A stretch of 64,000 bases of DNA from Vitis vinifera (taxonomy: Eukaryota; Streptophyta; Magnoliopsida; Vitales; Vitaceae). Numbering within the stretch: position 1 is the stretch's first letter; each line of letters opens with the position of its first letter. The DNA lies in assembly GCF_030704535.1 (NCBI RefSeq), contig NC_081820.1:19905001-19969000 (forward strand). The letters run 5' to 3'. The position numbers and the translations under genes were made by a program. Positions 1-15,122 of this stretch are shown in pieces. The notes under the pieces are model-generated. The model had not been told where the DNA came from. It ran no database searches and saw nothing but the letters and a program-made list of their open reading frames with translations.

Positions 1-1440
1 AATTCATTAAAATTTATTTCCTTTGGGCAAATAAATTTATCAAATTATTTATCTCATTCAATATCCTCATGTTGTTAAATTAATTTGCACAATAACCCCC
101 TTTGGGCAGGCGATTGTACAAATTAATCTAAAATTTTCCCCATCAACAAAATAGGAACTCATAAACTTGTAAATTTTGATGGTTAAATCACTTTGGTAAA
201 ATAACCCCAGCAATTCACATGCAACATTCCAAAATTGGGTAAATTAAAAAAAAATTGCCCAACAACAATAGTGCATATTAGCGATATGCATAATATATGC
301 ATATGATCAATTATAGCTGCAAGAATTTGAACAACAATTTTTTTTTTTTTTTTTTATTACACTTTAAACTAATTATTTAACTAGTTTATGTGATTTAGAC
401 CAAGTAGGAGAGTATGTATGAAAAAGTTTCAATCTAGAGAGAGTGAGTACTACACTCCTATTCCATATATATTAGCATAATTTATGGTAAATTCTCAACA
501 GAAAATTATACCAAAAAATAATTTTAAGCTAATTAAATCACATAAATAAGTAATAATTATTTAATAAATATTTTTGACCCCTAAAAAATAAAATAATATA
601 TCTAGAAAAATAGATTACAAAAAAACGAGCGTACAGGAAAAAACGGGGCTCAAAACGGACACCGAATGAGGTTATACGCGCCTCACACACTTGACCCGCG
701 AGTGGGGAATGTGTGGCACATGTGGCACATGTGGCATGTGCTGAAGGTCATCTTCAACCTCCAGAATTGGGTCCAAAATTCTGCAATACGGGTCAAATGA
801 CTCGGTTGCAACCCGGATTACAAACAATTGAAAAAAAAATGTTATTTTGATCGGGATCTTGAGGGCTTTTAAACTTTAGGTTGTTTCTAACAATTCTAGG
901 ACATTTAATCATCAAAAAAACAACTTAAAGATCTCCATAATTGATTAAAAAAATTCGGTTTTTCATACCTCCATAGCCAAGATTGAAAAACTCTATTTTA
1001 ACACCTATTTCGGTCTCATTTTACATGTATTTTTACATTAACAATATAAGAAGTCTCTTTACAACAATTAATTAAACAAAAAAAACTTCTCAATCTTGCT
1101 CAATTTTTTTTTTTTAAAAAAATAAAACAAATTTTCTAGGGTTCATACCCATATTTTCGAATTTTCAATTTTCACCAAATTGAGCCAAAAAACCGAAATT
1201 GATGCTACATATCAACTATAATATATGTAAACAACAAAATCTAAGAGTTTAATTTGAGTAAAACACAATAATTTGAACAAATAAAATTTTTCTTGAATTT
1301 TTTAAACAAGAAAATTCCCAAAATTTAAAAACTTAATCACTCCCAATTTAAACAACGAAATTGCACATATGATATATCAATTTGAAGCTTGTGATAAGAG
1401 GAACAAAAGACATAAAGTTTCACAATCAAAAGAAATTGTG
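1..1440. other. AT-rich non-coding DNA, possibly an inserted element truncating Copia-A
   Basis: No coding region is recognisable. The stretch is AT-rich with homopolymer runs (poly-T near 340-356). A short tandem GTGGCACAT repeat lies at about 712-740. Copia coding similarity begins only near 1443, so this DNA replaces the 5' half of the Copia element that follows. It could be the right part of another element whose left end lies outside the window. Confidence 0.5.
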
Positions 1441-1442
1441 TT

Positions 1443-2807
1443 TTATCTGACGGGCTTTATAGATTGTCGTTGTTATCTACTTGTTCTTACAATGTTGAAA
1501 ACAATGTTGCTAAAAGACCTTTGACTAAGGAAAGATCTTCATTGTTATGGCATAAGCGTTTGGGGCATATTTCTAAAGAACGAGTAGAACGCTTAATTAG
1601 TTCTGGGATTCTTCCCCGCCTTGATTCTGATGACTTAGAAATTTGTGTTGATTGTGTGAAAGGAAAATTGACAAAGAATAAGAAAAAGGGTGCAACTTGT
1701 AGTAAAAATTTGTTGGAGATTGTTCATACAGACATTAGTGGACCTTATTCCACTAACTTGTGTGGCAACAAGTACTTCATTACATTCATTGATGATTTTT
1801 CCCGTTATGGCTATGTATTTTTGATCAAAGAAAAGGCAGATGCTCTTGAAATGTTCAAAGTCTTCCGAACTGAAGTTGAGAAACAATTGGGGAAAGTCAT
1901 CAAAATTGTGAGATCTGATCAAGGTGGTGAGTATTATGGGAAGCATGGTGATGCTGGACAACAAAAGGGACCTTTTGCAAGGTACTTACAAGATAATGGT
2001 ATTGTTGCTCAGTATACTATGCCTGGTAGTCCTGAACAGAATGGCGTAGCAGAAAGGCACAACCACACTCTAATGGAAATGAAAAGGAGCATGATGGGTA
2101 GATCAAATTTGCCAGAATATTTATAGGGTGAAGCCATTAAAACAACAACATACATTCTGAACCGTGTTCCTAGTAAGTCTGTGCCTAAAACACCATTTGA
2201 ACTATGGACAGATAGAAAACCCAGTTTGAATCATTTTAAAGTATGGGGATGTCCAGTTGAGGTGAAAATCTATGATCCTTCTTTAAAGAAGACGGATTCG
2301 AGAACTACTAGGTGCTACTTTATTAGGTATCTTAGTCACTCAAAAGGATACAAGTTTTATTGTTCGACTCGTGGCACTAGAATTGTTGAGTCTCAAGTAG
2401 CAAAGTTTTTAGAGTTGGATGTTGTTGATAGTATACCCTCTCAATCTAATGAAAGAGTGGAACCCATGGATATTATTTCTTTACGTTTGCCAGTCTCAGA
2501 CATTAACCTTGATGTTGGAGCTTTTGATTCTGGGATTCAACAAGGAGTTGTTACTGTCAATTTCCCTACTGTCGAAATAAGCCCTATTGTGGATGAGATT
2601 CCTCTTGTGGAAATGAGGAGATCACAAAGAACTAGGAGATCTGCCTTATCTAACGATTATTATGTTTACCTTGGAGAGGGAGAGTATGACATTGGAGAAG
2701 AAGTGGACCTTACTACTTATTGTGAAGCTCTCAGTAGTGATAAGGCAAATGAATGGTTGATTGCCATGAGAGATGAGATGCAGTCTATGTCAGACAATGA
2801 TGTTTAG
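1443..2807 (+). pseudogene. Copia-A integrase region (broken)
   Basis: The frame starts with DGLYRL-type residues and LWHKRLGH, the GAG-pre-integrase motif whose His and Cys residues (CVDC) bind zinc. The integrase core follows: HTDISGP with the first catalytic Asp, RSDQGGEY with the second, and SPEQNGVAERHN with the Glu. An in-frame TAG at 2124-2126 interrupts it just after the core; the same frame resumes and runs to a TAG at 2805-2807. Both stops sit where a conserved Trp is usual in Copia proteins, so TGG to TAG is likely. The part from about 2560 to 2790 leads into the reverse transcriptase. Confidence 0.85.
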
Positions 2808-2829
2808 GAACTTGTTGATCTTCCCAAGG

Positions 2830-4288
2830 ATATAAACCCATTGGATGCAAATGGGTATTCAAGACCAAAAGAGACAACAAAGGAAATGTTGAAAGATACA
2901 AGGCTCGGTTGGTTGCTAAAGGGTATACACAGCGAGAGGGCATTGATTTCATAGAGACTTTCTCACCAATCTCTACCAAAGATTCCTTTAGGCTAGTTAT
3001 GGCGTTGGTAGCTCATTTTGACTTAGAGCTTCATCAGATGGATGTCAAGACAACTTTTCTCAATGGTGATTTGAGTGAGGAGGTCTACATGTCACAACCT
3101 GAAGGATTTAAGGAAAATGGAAAAGAGAACATGGTATGCAGATTGAAAAGGTCAATTTATGGTCTCAAGCAAGCTTCTCGCCAGTGGTACTTGAAATTTG
3201 ACAAAATTGTGACGTCTTTTGGTTTTATAGAGAACAAGTTTGATCAGTGCGTTTACATGAAGGTTAATGGGAGCAAATACATTTTCATGGTTCTTTATAT
3301 CAATGACATTCTACTTGCTAGTAGCGATGTGAATCTTTTGAATGATACTAAGCGTATTTTGTCTGCTAATTTTGACATGAAGGATCTTGGAGAAGCATAT
3401 TTTGTGTTGGGTATTGAGATTAATCGTGATAGATCTCGAAACCTCCTTGGGCTATCTCAAAGAGCCTATATCAATCGTGTGCTTAAAAGATTCAATATAC
3501 AGACGTGCAAAGCTGGTGATGTACCTGTTGTGAAGGGAGATAAACTCAGTAATGAACAATGTCCAAAGAATGATTTGGAAAAGGATGTCATGAAGACTAT
3601 TCCTTATGCTAGTGCCATTGGTAGCCTGATGTATGCACAAGTATGTACAAGACCCGATATCGCCTTCATTGTTAACATTCTTGGTAGATATTTATTGAAC
3701 CCTGGACATGATCATTGGGTTGCTGCAAAGAAAGTCATGAGATATCTACAAAGAACGAAGGATTTTATGCTTGTGTATAGGAGAGTGGATAATCTCGAGG
3801 TAGTTGGACACTTAGATTCTGATTTTGGTGGTTGTTCTGATGATCGCAAGTCTACTTCAGGATACATTTTTATGTTAGCTGGTGGAGCCATTTCATGGAA
3901 AAGTGTCAAATAAAGCCTAATTGCATCCTCGACCATGTATGCTGAGTTTGTAGCTTGTTATGGTGCATCATTTCAAGCTGTTTGGCTAAGAAATTTGATT
4001 TCAGAGTTGCAAGTTGTTGATTCCATCTTTCGACCCATTGTGATTTATTGTGACAATAATGCAGCTGTGTTCTACTCTAAGAACAATAAGATTAGTATGG
4101 GTTCTAAGCATATGGAAATCAAGTACCTTACAGTCAAGGACTTAGTGAAGAAATGAGATATTGTGATTGAGCACATAAGAACTGAGTCCATGCTAGCTGA
4201 TCCTCTAACCAAAGGTTTAAAGCCCATAATGTTCAAGGAACATGTTGTGAATATGGGTGTCATTAAGTCTTTTGATTCTTTGGTTTAG
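2830..4288 (+). pseudogene. Copia-A reverse transcriptase and RNase H (broken)
   Basis: After a frameshift near 2830 the RT continues with ARLVAKGYTQ, FSPI, HQMDVKTTFLNGDL and SIYGLKQ. The catalytic YxDD box reads YINDILL (about 3297), so the first Asp is replaced by Asn, which alone should abolish polymerase activity. RNase H follows (SDSDFGG-like region, STSGYIF, TMYAEFVA, DNNAAV). In-frame stops at 3911-3913 (TAA) and 4154-4156 (TGA) fit CAA and CGA codons changed by C to T. The coding frame ends at 4288. Confidence 0.85.
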
Positions 4289-4992
4289 TGGGAGCTTTTG
4301 TGATTTCCCTTATTTCAATTATTGTTTTATGTAAACATTGATCATTATTGTTCTGCGACTTGCAAAATTAAAATCTTCTTATTATGATCATCATAATTAA
4401 GTATTATATTATAGCATGTCGTAATTGAATTACATATAACATGGTATCTTGAGATATTGAACCTTAAGAATTACAGTTGTATACTATTGGATGTCACAAA
4501 TACCACTATTTTGAGATTTTGTGGTGCATTGTTGGTGACATATGACTTGTTAAAGTCAAACAATTTCATATTGTTTAGAAATTGCAGCAATTTCATTTTG
4601 TTGAGAAATTGCAATTACAATTTCATTTTGCTGGTAAATTGTAATGAGGACTGATAAGAAACAATGCATATAGATGATGATCACATGTTGGCATTGATTT
4701 CTTACTACACTACTGGGTTTACGATCCATGTCGATATGGTTATAAATATTCGTGACTATAAGGGGCATTATGTTTGTTGAGATTAACATATAAACCATTA
4801 TAGTCCAATATTAAGACCATGTTGGATCGGATAAGTTTAACAAGATGCTACTTATAGACTATCATTTCTTTAAAAAAAAAAAAAAGGTGTGGCCACACAA
4901 AATAAACTTTTCTGTATTTAACCCGAGAGTCTTATTTTCAAAATGAATTTAATGAATCCTTAAAAACAATTAATGTAGCCCAAGTGGGAGAA
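4289..4992 (+). other. Copia-A 3' untranslated spacer and polypurine tract
   Basis: This is AT-rich spacer between the end of RNase H and the 3' LTR. It has no coding potential. The final purine-rich stretch CCCAAGTGGGAGAA (4979-4992) is the expected plus-strand priming site. Confidence 0.6.
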
Positions 4993-5440
4993 TGTTAGAA
5001 AATTTTTATATGGGCTAACATTAATTGAATAATTTGTATTTGCAAAAACGGGTTAATGGATAGTCTATTCTATAATGAGCCCAATTAACTAGTGATCACA
5101 TTTTGGATTGGGTTTTGCATCTTTTGAGTAGAAGCTCAGTTGAGTGGCAAGTGTAGGCTATGGGTCTCATTGAAGCCCATTATGGGAGGGCCCAATGAGA
5201 ATCCAATTTGAGTTATGCTAAGTCCCCTCTCTAATCTAGATAAAAAAAAAAAGGTTTTTCTGTTTTCCCATAGAGCCACCATAGCTATTATCAAGATCAT
5301 AGAGAGGAAGACTTGGTTGCAACAATCAATCACGGTTTTTTATCATGGCTCAAACAGGTATGATCTTTATAGTGATTTCCTATTGTTAGTATCCTTTAAT
5401 CATGTATGATTAATCTATGTGATTATGTAAATATTTAACA
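4993..5440 (+). repeat. Copia-A 3' LTR
   Basis: It begins TGTTAG right after the purine tract and ends TTTAACA, giving the TG...CA ends of an LTR, 448 bp long. No partner LTR is visible upstream. At 5441 the sequence changes to Copia-B, matching the copy near 48153. Confidence 0.75.
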
Positions 5441-7580
5441 CAACCACCATCTATTCTAGTTGATGCTCAACCATAAAATAATGAAACTCCAGCTGATCTA
5501 GTTAATTGGGACTCAACCAGACGAACCAATGGAGCTGGCGACAATAATAGTGGAACAGAGAAAAGAAACTGAGGATACCGAGACTATGAGTAAGGAGGAG
5601 TAGTCCACCTCTAACACTTTAGTACCAAACGACCACTCTCCTGAGAATACTCTTGAGGTATGATCCCTAAATTCCTCTCCTAGTAATATTATAGATGACT
5701 CTATTGGTTATAGATTACCTTTCAGACATAATTGTGGGAAGCCACCCAAGCGGTACTCACCAGACCATGGAGAAAGGAAGTCGGAGTATCCGATCGCGGA
5801 CCATGTCTCAACCCATAGATTATTACAACCTCTCAAAGCTTTTGTCCACAAGCTATCTTCTGATCATGTCTCGAATATAGTACAAGAAGCCTTAAACAAC
5901 CCCAAGTGGACCCAAGCAATAATTGAAGAGATGACAACATTGCAAAAGAATGATATGTGGATGCTTGTACCCTTGCCAAAAGAGAAGAAAACGGTGGGAT
6001 GTAGATGGGTGTTCTCCATTAAACACAAAACAGATGGTTCAATAGAGAGATATAAGACGAGACTTGTAGCGAAAGGATATACCCAAACATACGGTATAGA
6101 CTATCAAGAGACGTTCTCACTAGTAGCGAAGTTGAATATTGTTAGAGTATTGTCATCTCTTGCTGTAAACTTAGATTGGCCACTACATCAATTCGATGTA
6201 AAAAAGGCATTTCTTCATGGAGACCTTGAGGAGGAATTGTGCATGGACATTCCATCGGGTTTCACTACCTTGTTAAGAACAAAGGTCATGTGCAAGTTGT
6301 AGAATGCATTATATGGATTGAAACAATCACCTAGAGCATGGTTTGGATGATTTACCTTGGCTATAAGGAAACATGGTTTCAAACAGAGTAATTTGGATCA
6401 TACTCTATTCTTGAAACATCGACAAGGGATTAGTAACAACTTTAATAATTTATGTTGATGATATGATAATTATGAGGAATGACAAGGAGGAAATCTTTAG
6501 CTTGCAGAAGCATCTAACAACCGAATTCGAAATGAAGAAGCTCGAAGGGTTAAAATACTTTCTGGGTATCAAAGTAGATCTTTCAAGTCAAGGCATATTT
6601 CTATCACAAAGGAAATACGTGCTCAATTTTCTATCTGAAACGGGAATGCTCCAATGGTACAAAACCATGGTTTGAGAGAACACTCAATCCAAGTACCTAC
6701 AGACAAAGGAAGGTATCACTGACTTGTGGGAAAACGGATCTACTTGTCTCATACACGATTGGATATTGCTTATACTATGAGTTTGGTCAGTCAATTTATG
6801 CATCATCCTAGTGAAGATCATATGAATACGGTGCTCCAGATTCTACGATACTTGAAAAGATTTTCCAGGTAAAGGATTGATGTTCAAGAAATGAAATCAT
6901 TTGAACATTGATAGTTATACGGATGTTGATTGGGTAGGAAATACTATTGATAGAAAATTTGCACCAGGATATTTCACTTTTGTTGAAGGTAATCTAGTTA
7001 CATGGAGAAGCAAGAAATAGAAGGTGGTTGCATTATCTAGTGTAAAGGCTGAGTTTAGTGGCATGACTAAAGGACTTTGTGAGCTTCTTTAACTAAAGAG
7101 GTTATTGGTTATTCATCTAATTTTGCAATGAATTTGTTTTGTGATAATAAGGTGGCTATTGAGATTGCAGATAACCTAGTTTAGCATGATCAAACAAAAC
7201 ATATTGAAGTGGACCGACATTTCATCAAGGAAAAACTTGAAGCTAAAACAATCTAATTTCCTTTTGTAAAACCCGAGGATTAGTTAGCAGATATACTTGC
7301 AAAGGCTATCTTAAGAAAAGTATTTTATAACTCACTATACAAGTTGGGTATCAGAGATATCTATGCACCAACTTGGGGGAGTGTTGGCTTGAGTTGTTAT
7401 TAGAGGATTTTGTGGACAAATTATAGAGATTTTTTATTCTAATTTATTCTTTGGCTTCCACTAATTATGGAATACCCAAGATTCTTACCTAGAATAATGT
7501 ATAGTAATTTCTTCCTTCTTAGAATAAATGCCTTTACATGTTTTATAAATATCCTCGTGTATTCTGATTTTTTTATCGAT
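5441..7580 (+). mobile_element. Copia-B remnant, copy I
   Basis: It matches 48153-49037 joined to 53592-54850, and lacks the Copia-C insertion of the second copy. The RT core (about 5925-6300) has RLVAKGYTQ and LHQFDVKKAFLHGDL; the remaining RT and RNase H are broken by many stops and small indels. A PPT (TTGGGGGAG, 7373-7381) precedes the 3' LTR at 7382. The 5' half is absent. About 4 percent of bases differ from copy II in the part counted, with mostly transitions. Confidence 0.85.
7382..7580 (+). repeat. Copia-B 3' LTR, copy I
   Basis: It starts TGTTGGCTTGAG directly after the purine tract. The inner part (GATTCTTACCTAGAATAATG) recurs in the 5' LTR remnant at 45427-45484, which supports the call. 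The exact right end is uncertain; the shared part stops near ATCGATGA at about 7580. Confidence 0.65.
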
Positions 7581-10380
7581 GAAAAACATACTTTCTCATC
7601 AATTTTGTGAAAGCCACATAACACATTGAGCACCTTATTCTGTAGTTGTGTCTTGAGGAAGAATGCATCCTTGAGATTTGGGTGAGGGGTGTGCGAGTGA
7701 ATACTATATTGGACACTTAAAAGAGAGAACAATGAAACTTGGAAAAAAAAAGGGGTTTTGAGGTAAATATTGGAAATTAGATTTTGTTCTAAAGAGTTTG
7801 AGTTGAAATGTTAAGGGTTAATGATCTTAATGAAGTAGTTCTTGAAGCTTGATTCTCTGAGTTGAATAATTTGGAACTATTATTGGAACCTTCTTAAGTC
7901 ACATAGAAGGAGATTTCTAAGTAGAAAAAGAAGAATATTTAAGCCTATTCATACATGTCCGAGAAAAAAATATATAATTTTAAAAAAAAATTGAGTTCCA
8001 AATGGTTATATGATGTTAAAGGATATAACCTTACTCAGATTGAGGGGAGGTAGCCCTTTGATAGCCACAATTAAGGGATGATAAATTTGACACTTGAGTT
8101 TTTAATAGAATGAGTAGTAAAGGGAGTTTGGATATTAAACATCTCTTACGTGATTTTCTATAACTTGGTAAATTGATCCATATTGATGATGAATAACTTT
8201 TCTTATAGAATTTTGTTCAAATTCTGACTATATTTTCTTGTGAGAATGATTTCAAATTGCTAAAAATAATGACTATATTTTGTTGTGATTACTATTGCTA
8301 GCGCTACCAATATTCAGGTTGAGGGAAGTGATCAACACACAAAAATCTATCATTTTCACACTTTATAAACCTAGATTTTGCAGCTACTTTAATCATGTCT
8401 TTTGAGTTTGAATTCATGTTAAGTGATAAGTACTCAGACTAAGCACTTTAATGGGGTCTTTTGAACTCATTTGAGTGTGCTTGAATGCTTAGAACCACCC
8501 CATTATTCATATTTGTTTCTAAACCTTAATTATTTTGTTAGTGCTTCAAGAATAAAATTAAGCAATTCAGTGCATAAGGAAGCCCATGGGAGTCAATGAT
8601 ACATTGAATGGATGAGACAGTGTGTTGTATGTGTTTGGAGCTGGTGAAGTTCGCACGCAAGTATAATTAATGGGTAAGCCTACGTGTAGTCCTAAGGATG
8701 TGCAACATTTTGCTGAGGTGCTATGTTAATTTGCTCAAACACCTCAACCAACCATGCTTAGTTGAAGCAAAATATGCAGGTTTGCTTATGTGAACGCAAG
8801 GGAATTGCACTACTAATTTGGGCTTAAATCAGAATGATTTTTTCATGTTAATTCATAGTGTTTTGCTACAAAGAAGAGTATAAATCACTACGTATGACTT
8901 AGTTTTTGCTTAAAACCTACGTTGGTATTTAATGAGATTTCAAAAGCGTTTGGATAAGTAACTGGTTGAAAGCTGATGTTGAAAACGAAGATGTGAAGTT
9001 CAATAGCCGGTGATGAGGGATGCTGATGTTGGTTTGAGTCAGTAAGTTTTGGTGTCTTATTGAGTCAGTGATGTGGATGACTATGCTTGTAGTTGTTATC
9101 GATTTAAAGGAAGATGCCTTGTTGATCTGAATATATAAACCATTTCAATAGATGATGATACCATTTTGGACATGGGTGTTTGTGTGTCAAAATGGGGTTG
9201 GGATGAAATAATGTCACTCTTGAGCTCGGGGATGGGTTATTCATATGATGACTCTTAAGACAAGTTCACAGGTATGATGTCAAATGGCATAAAGGTTTAA
9301 TCTACCCTCACTGAAAATTAATTGGTAAGATGAGATGGTCAATGTCTAATTCAAGAATTAGTATCAAAGGTAATTAAGGGTTATGAGTTTGAGTCATGGA
9401 AGCGTCATGTTGGGAGAGGAATTGTTGGGGTGCTCTTAAGCCTAGGGATGGGTTACCTAAACGATGATTTATCTAAATGATAGCTTTTAGAACAAGCTCA
9501 CAAGGTGTGATGTTGGATGTCATAAAAAGTTTAATTTACTCTCATTGAATACTGATTGGTTAGATGGTCAAGTCCCGATCCATGTTTCCTAAAACATGCT
9601 CTAATATATTGATATCCAAGCAAAAGAAAAAAGCCTCTTAATTTTAATAAGACATAGGTGGTTGAATTTCCTCAAAATGACATTCCACAAAGACGCTCAA
9701 TACTATCAACAAGCAAAATAGAGGTTCAACAAAAAGAGAAAAATGCAAGGACAAGAATAGCTATTTAACTCACTCTAAAAAGAGACTAATGAAATTAAAA
9801 AAGGAAGAGATATCCCCTAGTCCATATATATATATTCAGCTTACACCATACATATACTTAGCTTACACACTCTAAATTTCCATTCTTATTTAGTTTAGTT
9901 AACTACTTAAACCATTTCGTACCTCACTGTAAAAATTTCCTATGTTTCTCACATTGTCTAAAAGATCAAAACAAAGAATGCTAACCCTAACACAGACCAA
10001 TGCTCAAGTACTTAGATTACAACATCAATATATTCAAAAACCCCAAACTGAGACTTTGCCATGGAAATGTAAATTAGATATAGAGTATATAATTAAGGGG
10101 GAGTGATGGAAATCATCTCATACTGGACACTTGCCTTGCTTCATATCCTCTAGTTTGGAAGTTGTGATGTGTATTTTCGCCAAATAAAAAATACAAAAAT
10201 GGAGATGAACTTGAGTCAAGTTATTTAAGACTGCATTTAGGAAGATGATATATATCAGATAAAGTGATTCAACCACTTTGATAAGCTTGTAGAAGACATA
10301 CATTTGGATGAAAACTTGACTGGGATTACACGAGTGTTATTTTTGATGGATCGTGGAGGTGATCAGTTTGGCAGTTCCAC
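7581..10380. other. Non-coding duplicated spacer with an internal direct repeat
   Basis: No gene was recognised. The whole stretch is repeated at about 54851-57650 with small differences. Two diverged direct repeats of about 130-150 bp occur at roughly 9210-9345 and 9433-9580; both contain GGGATGGGTTA and a shared run ending GATGGTCAA. The last 300 bp would include the 3' UTR of the subtilase on the minus strand. Confidence 0.6.
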
Positions 10381-13656
<3,276 letters not shown>

Positions 13657-13727
13657 TTTGGGAGTCCAAATTGGAGCCTATAGCTGTTAGGGGAGGTTGG
13701 TGACTGATGAACATTATATCTCATGTC

Positions 13728-13736
13728 ATTTATAGG
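13728..13736 (-). promoter_or_regulatory. TATA box of subtilase I
   Basis: On the minus strand this reads CCTATAAAT, about 72 bp upstream of the start codon at 13656, a normal position for a plant core promoter. The same motif is kept at 60861-60869 in the second copy. Confidence 0.55.
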
Positions 13737-15122
13737 GATTTTTCATTAGTATTGGTTTTACCCCAGCATTTCAGATGTGACATGACTTGTGATCATCGCC
13801 CCATTCCATATGAAACAATACTCGTTACATTCTGAACCTGCGCCTTCACATGCAAATCTCTTCCAACAATTCAAACAGTTATCATCTCTCTTTCTCATAT
13901 ACAACTGCTCTCTTTGGTTGTATCCCCTTGTTTGTACTGGCTACACTAGTTGTTTGTTAGTATTTGTGAGCTTTTTTGCATGGCTGTTTCAATGGTGATC
14001 GAGTTTTCTATGTCAAACATTACATATATTATTTTCTCTCGTCGTTTTCCTCTCATGTTTATATATCTCTTGTTGTATTTATTTGTTCTTGGATTTGTGG
14101 TGTTGCTATTGTTGTTTATTGGAATTTGTTAGTTTTTGGATGGCTGTATCCATGATGACTTTCCCCTGTAAAATTAATTATTCCCATAGACTTTGTTAAA
14201 TCCGTTTTTAACAAGAGATTAATGTAACAACCAAAACAAAGAATTTGGAATGAGTTTCTCTACAGGATAAAACTAGAACCTGTTATGATTTATATGGTTT
14301 GTGCCCCTGCATTCAAGTCATGGTTTCCTCGATCCCAAATACAGAGACCAATTCTTCCATGTAAAAAGGGTGCTTACCTATATATGTTTAGTTCTGTAGT
14401 ATAGTGCAGTAACTATTACCAGAATCATATGTCAACTCGTATGCATGTCAACTCGTATGCACTCTATGGCCAAGTAACTTATTTTTTGTGAAATGCTCCC
14501 CTTCAATTCTCTGGAGCTACAATTGTTGTTGAATGCCATCATAACAATTTCAGACATTCTAGATGTGGAGAAGCCAAGTACCACCTTCCCATCTTAGATT
14601 GGGATTTCTTTGGAATTTTTGTGTTGAAGGGGAAGTTATGAGCATGGTTCCATTTGAGTTGTCTTCATTGATATTAAGTAATTAATACCAACTTGGCATA
14701 TCTTCAAAGACATTGGTCTTCATTTTGAAAAACTATAAAATTTGATACCACATTTTAAAAAAAAGTAACTCTATGTTTGTCTCTTTGGTTACGAGTTGCT
14801 ATTGGGTTTTCAATGGTATGAATTCATGTAACAATGGTAGGGCTATACCTCTTAATAATACCCTTATAGTTGAAGTCTTTGAACGTTGGAATATTGAGTC
14901 CATATGTGCATTTCCTAGTTGTTTTGGATACATTTATATTCTTATTGCTGGTGACTATGTATGCATATCATCCAAGAATGATAGGGGAAATTGGTCTTTG
15001 GTTCTTGCAGCATTAAACTTCCTTTGGTATATACAAACTCTCCAACCAATGGTCAATCTAGTTGGTATATACTCCCATTTTTCATTGATAAACACAATAA
15101 CCCCATTTGTTTTAGGCATCAA
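13737..15122. other. Upstream region of subtilase I with a decayed Ty3 integrase scrap
   Basis: No intact gene. At about 14836-14980 on the plus strand the reading frame contains PLNNTLIVEVFERWNIES and a FPSCFGYIYILIAGDYV-like run. This resembles the start of the integrase core in plant Ty3/Gypsy elements of the Athila/Tat kind, where a catalytic Asp would follow the Trp-Gly/Asn pair; that Asp is not kept here. The frame (14773-15234) runs on into unrelated sequence. The same scrap is present at 61958-62102. Confidence 0.5.

Larger units (their letters stand above)
1443..5440 (+). mobile_element. Copia-A: 5'-truncated Ty1/Copia retrotransposon with 3' LTR
   Basis: Order of domains is GAG-pre-integrase, integrase, reverse transcriptase, RNase H, then 3' LTR, which is the Copia order. 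The 5' LTR, gag and protease are absent from the window. A purine-rich tract (about 4979-4992) precedes the LTR start TGTTAG at 4993. The copy is mutated by nonsense codons and one frameshift, so it cannot act autonomously. Its 3' LTR ends exactly where Copia-B sequence starts (5441), suggesting that Copia-A inserted into Copia-B. Confidence 0.88.

Noticed and set aside
1..1440. 5' LTR of Copia-A
   Set aside because: No similarity by eye to the LTR at 4993-5440 and no primer-binding site next to it.
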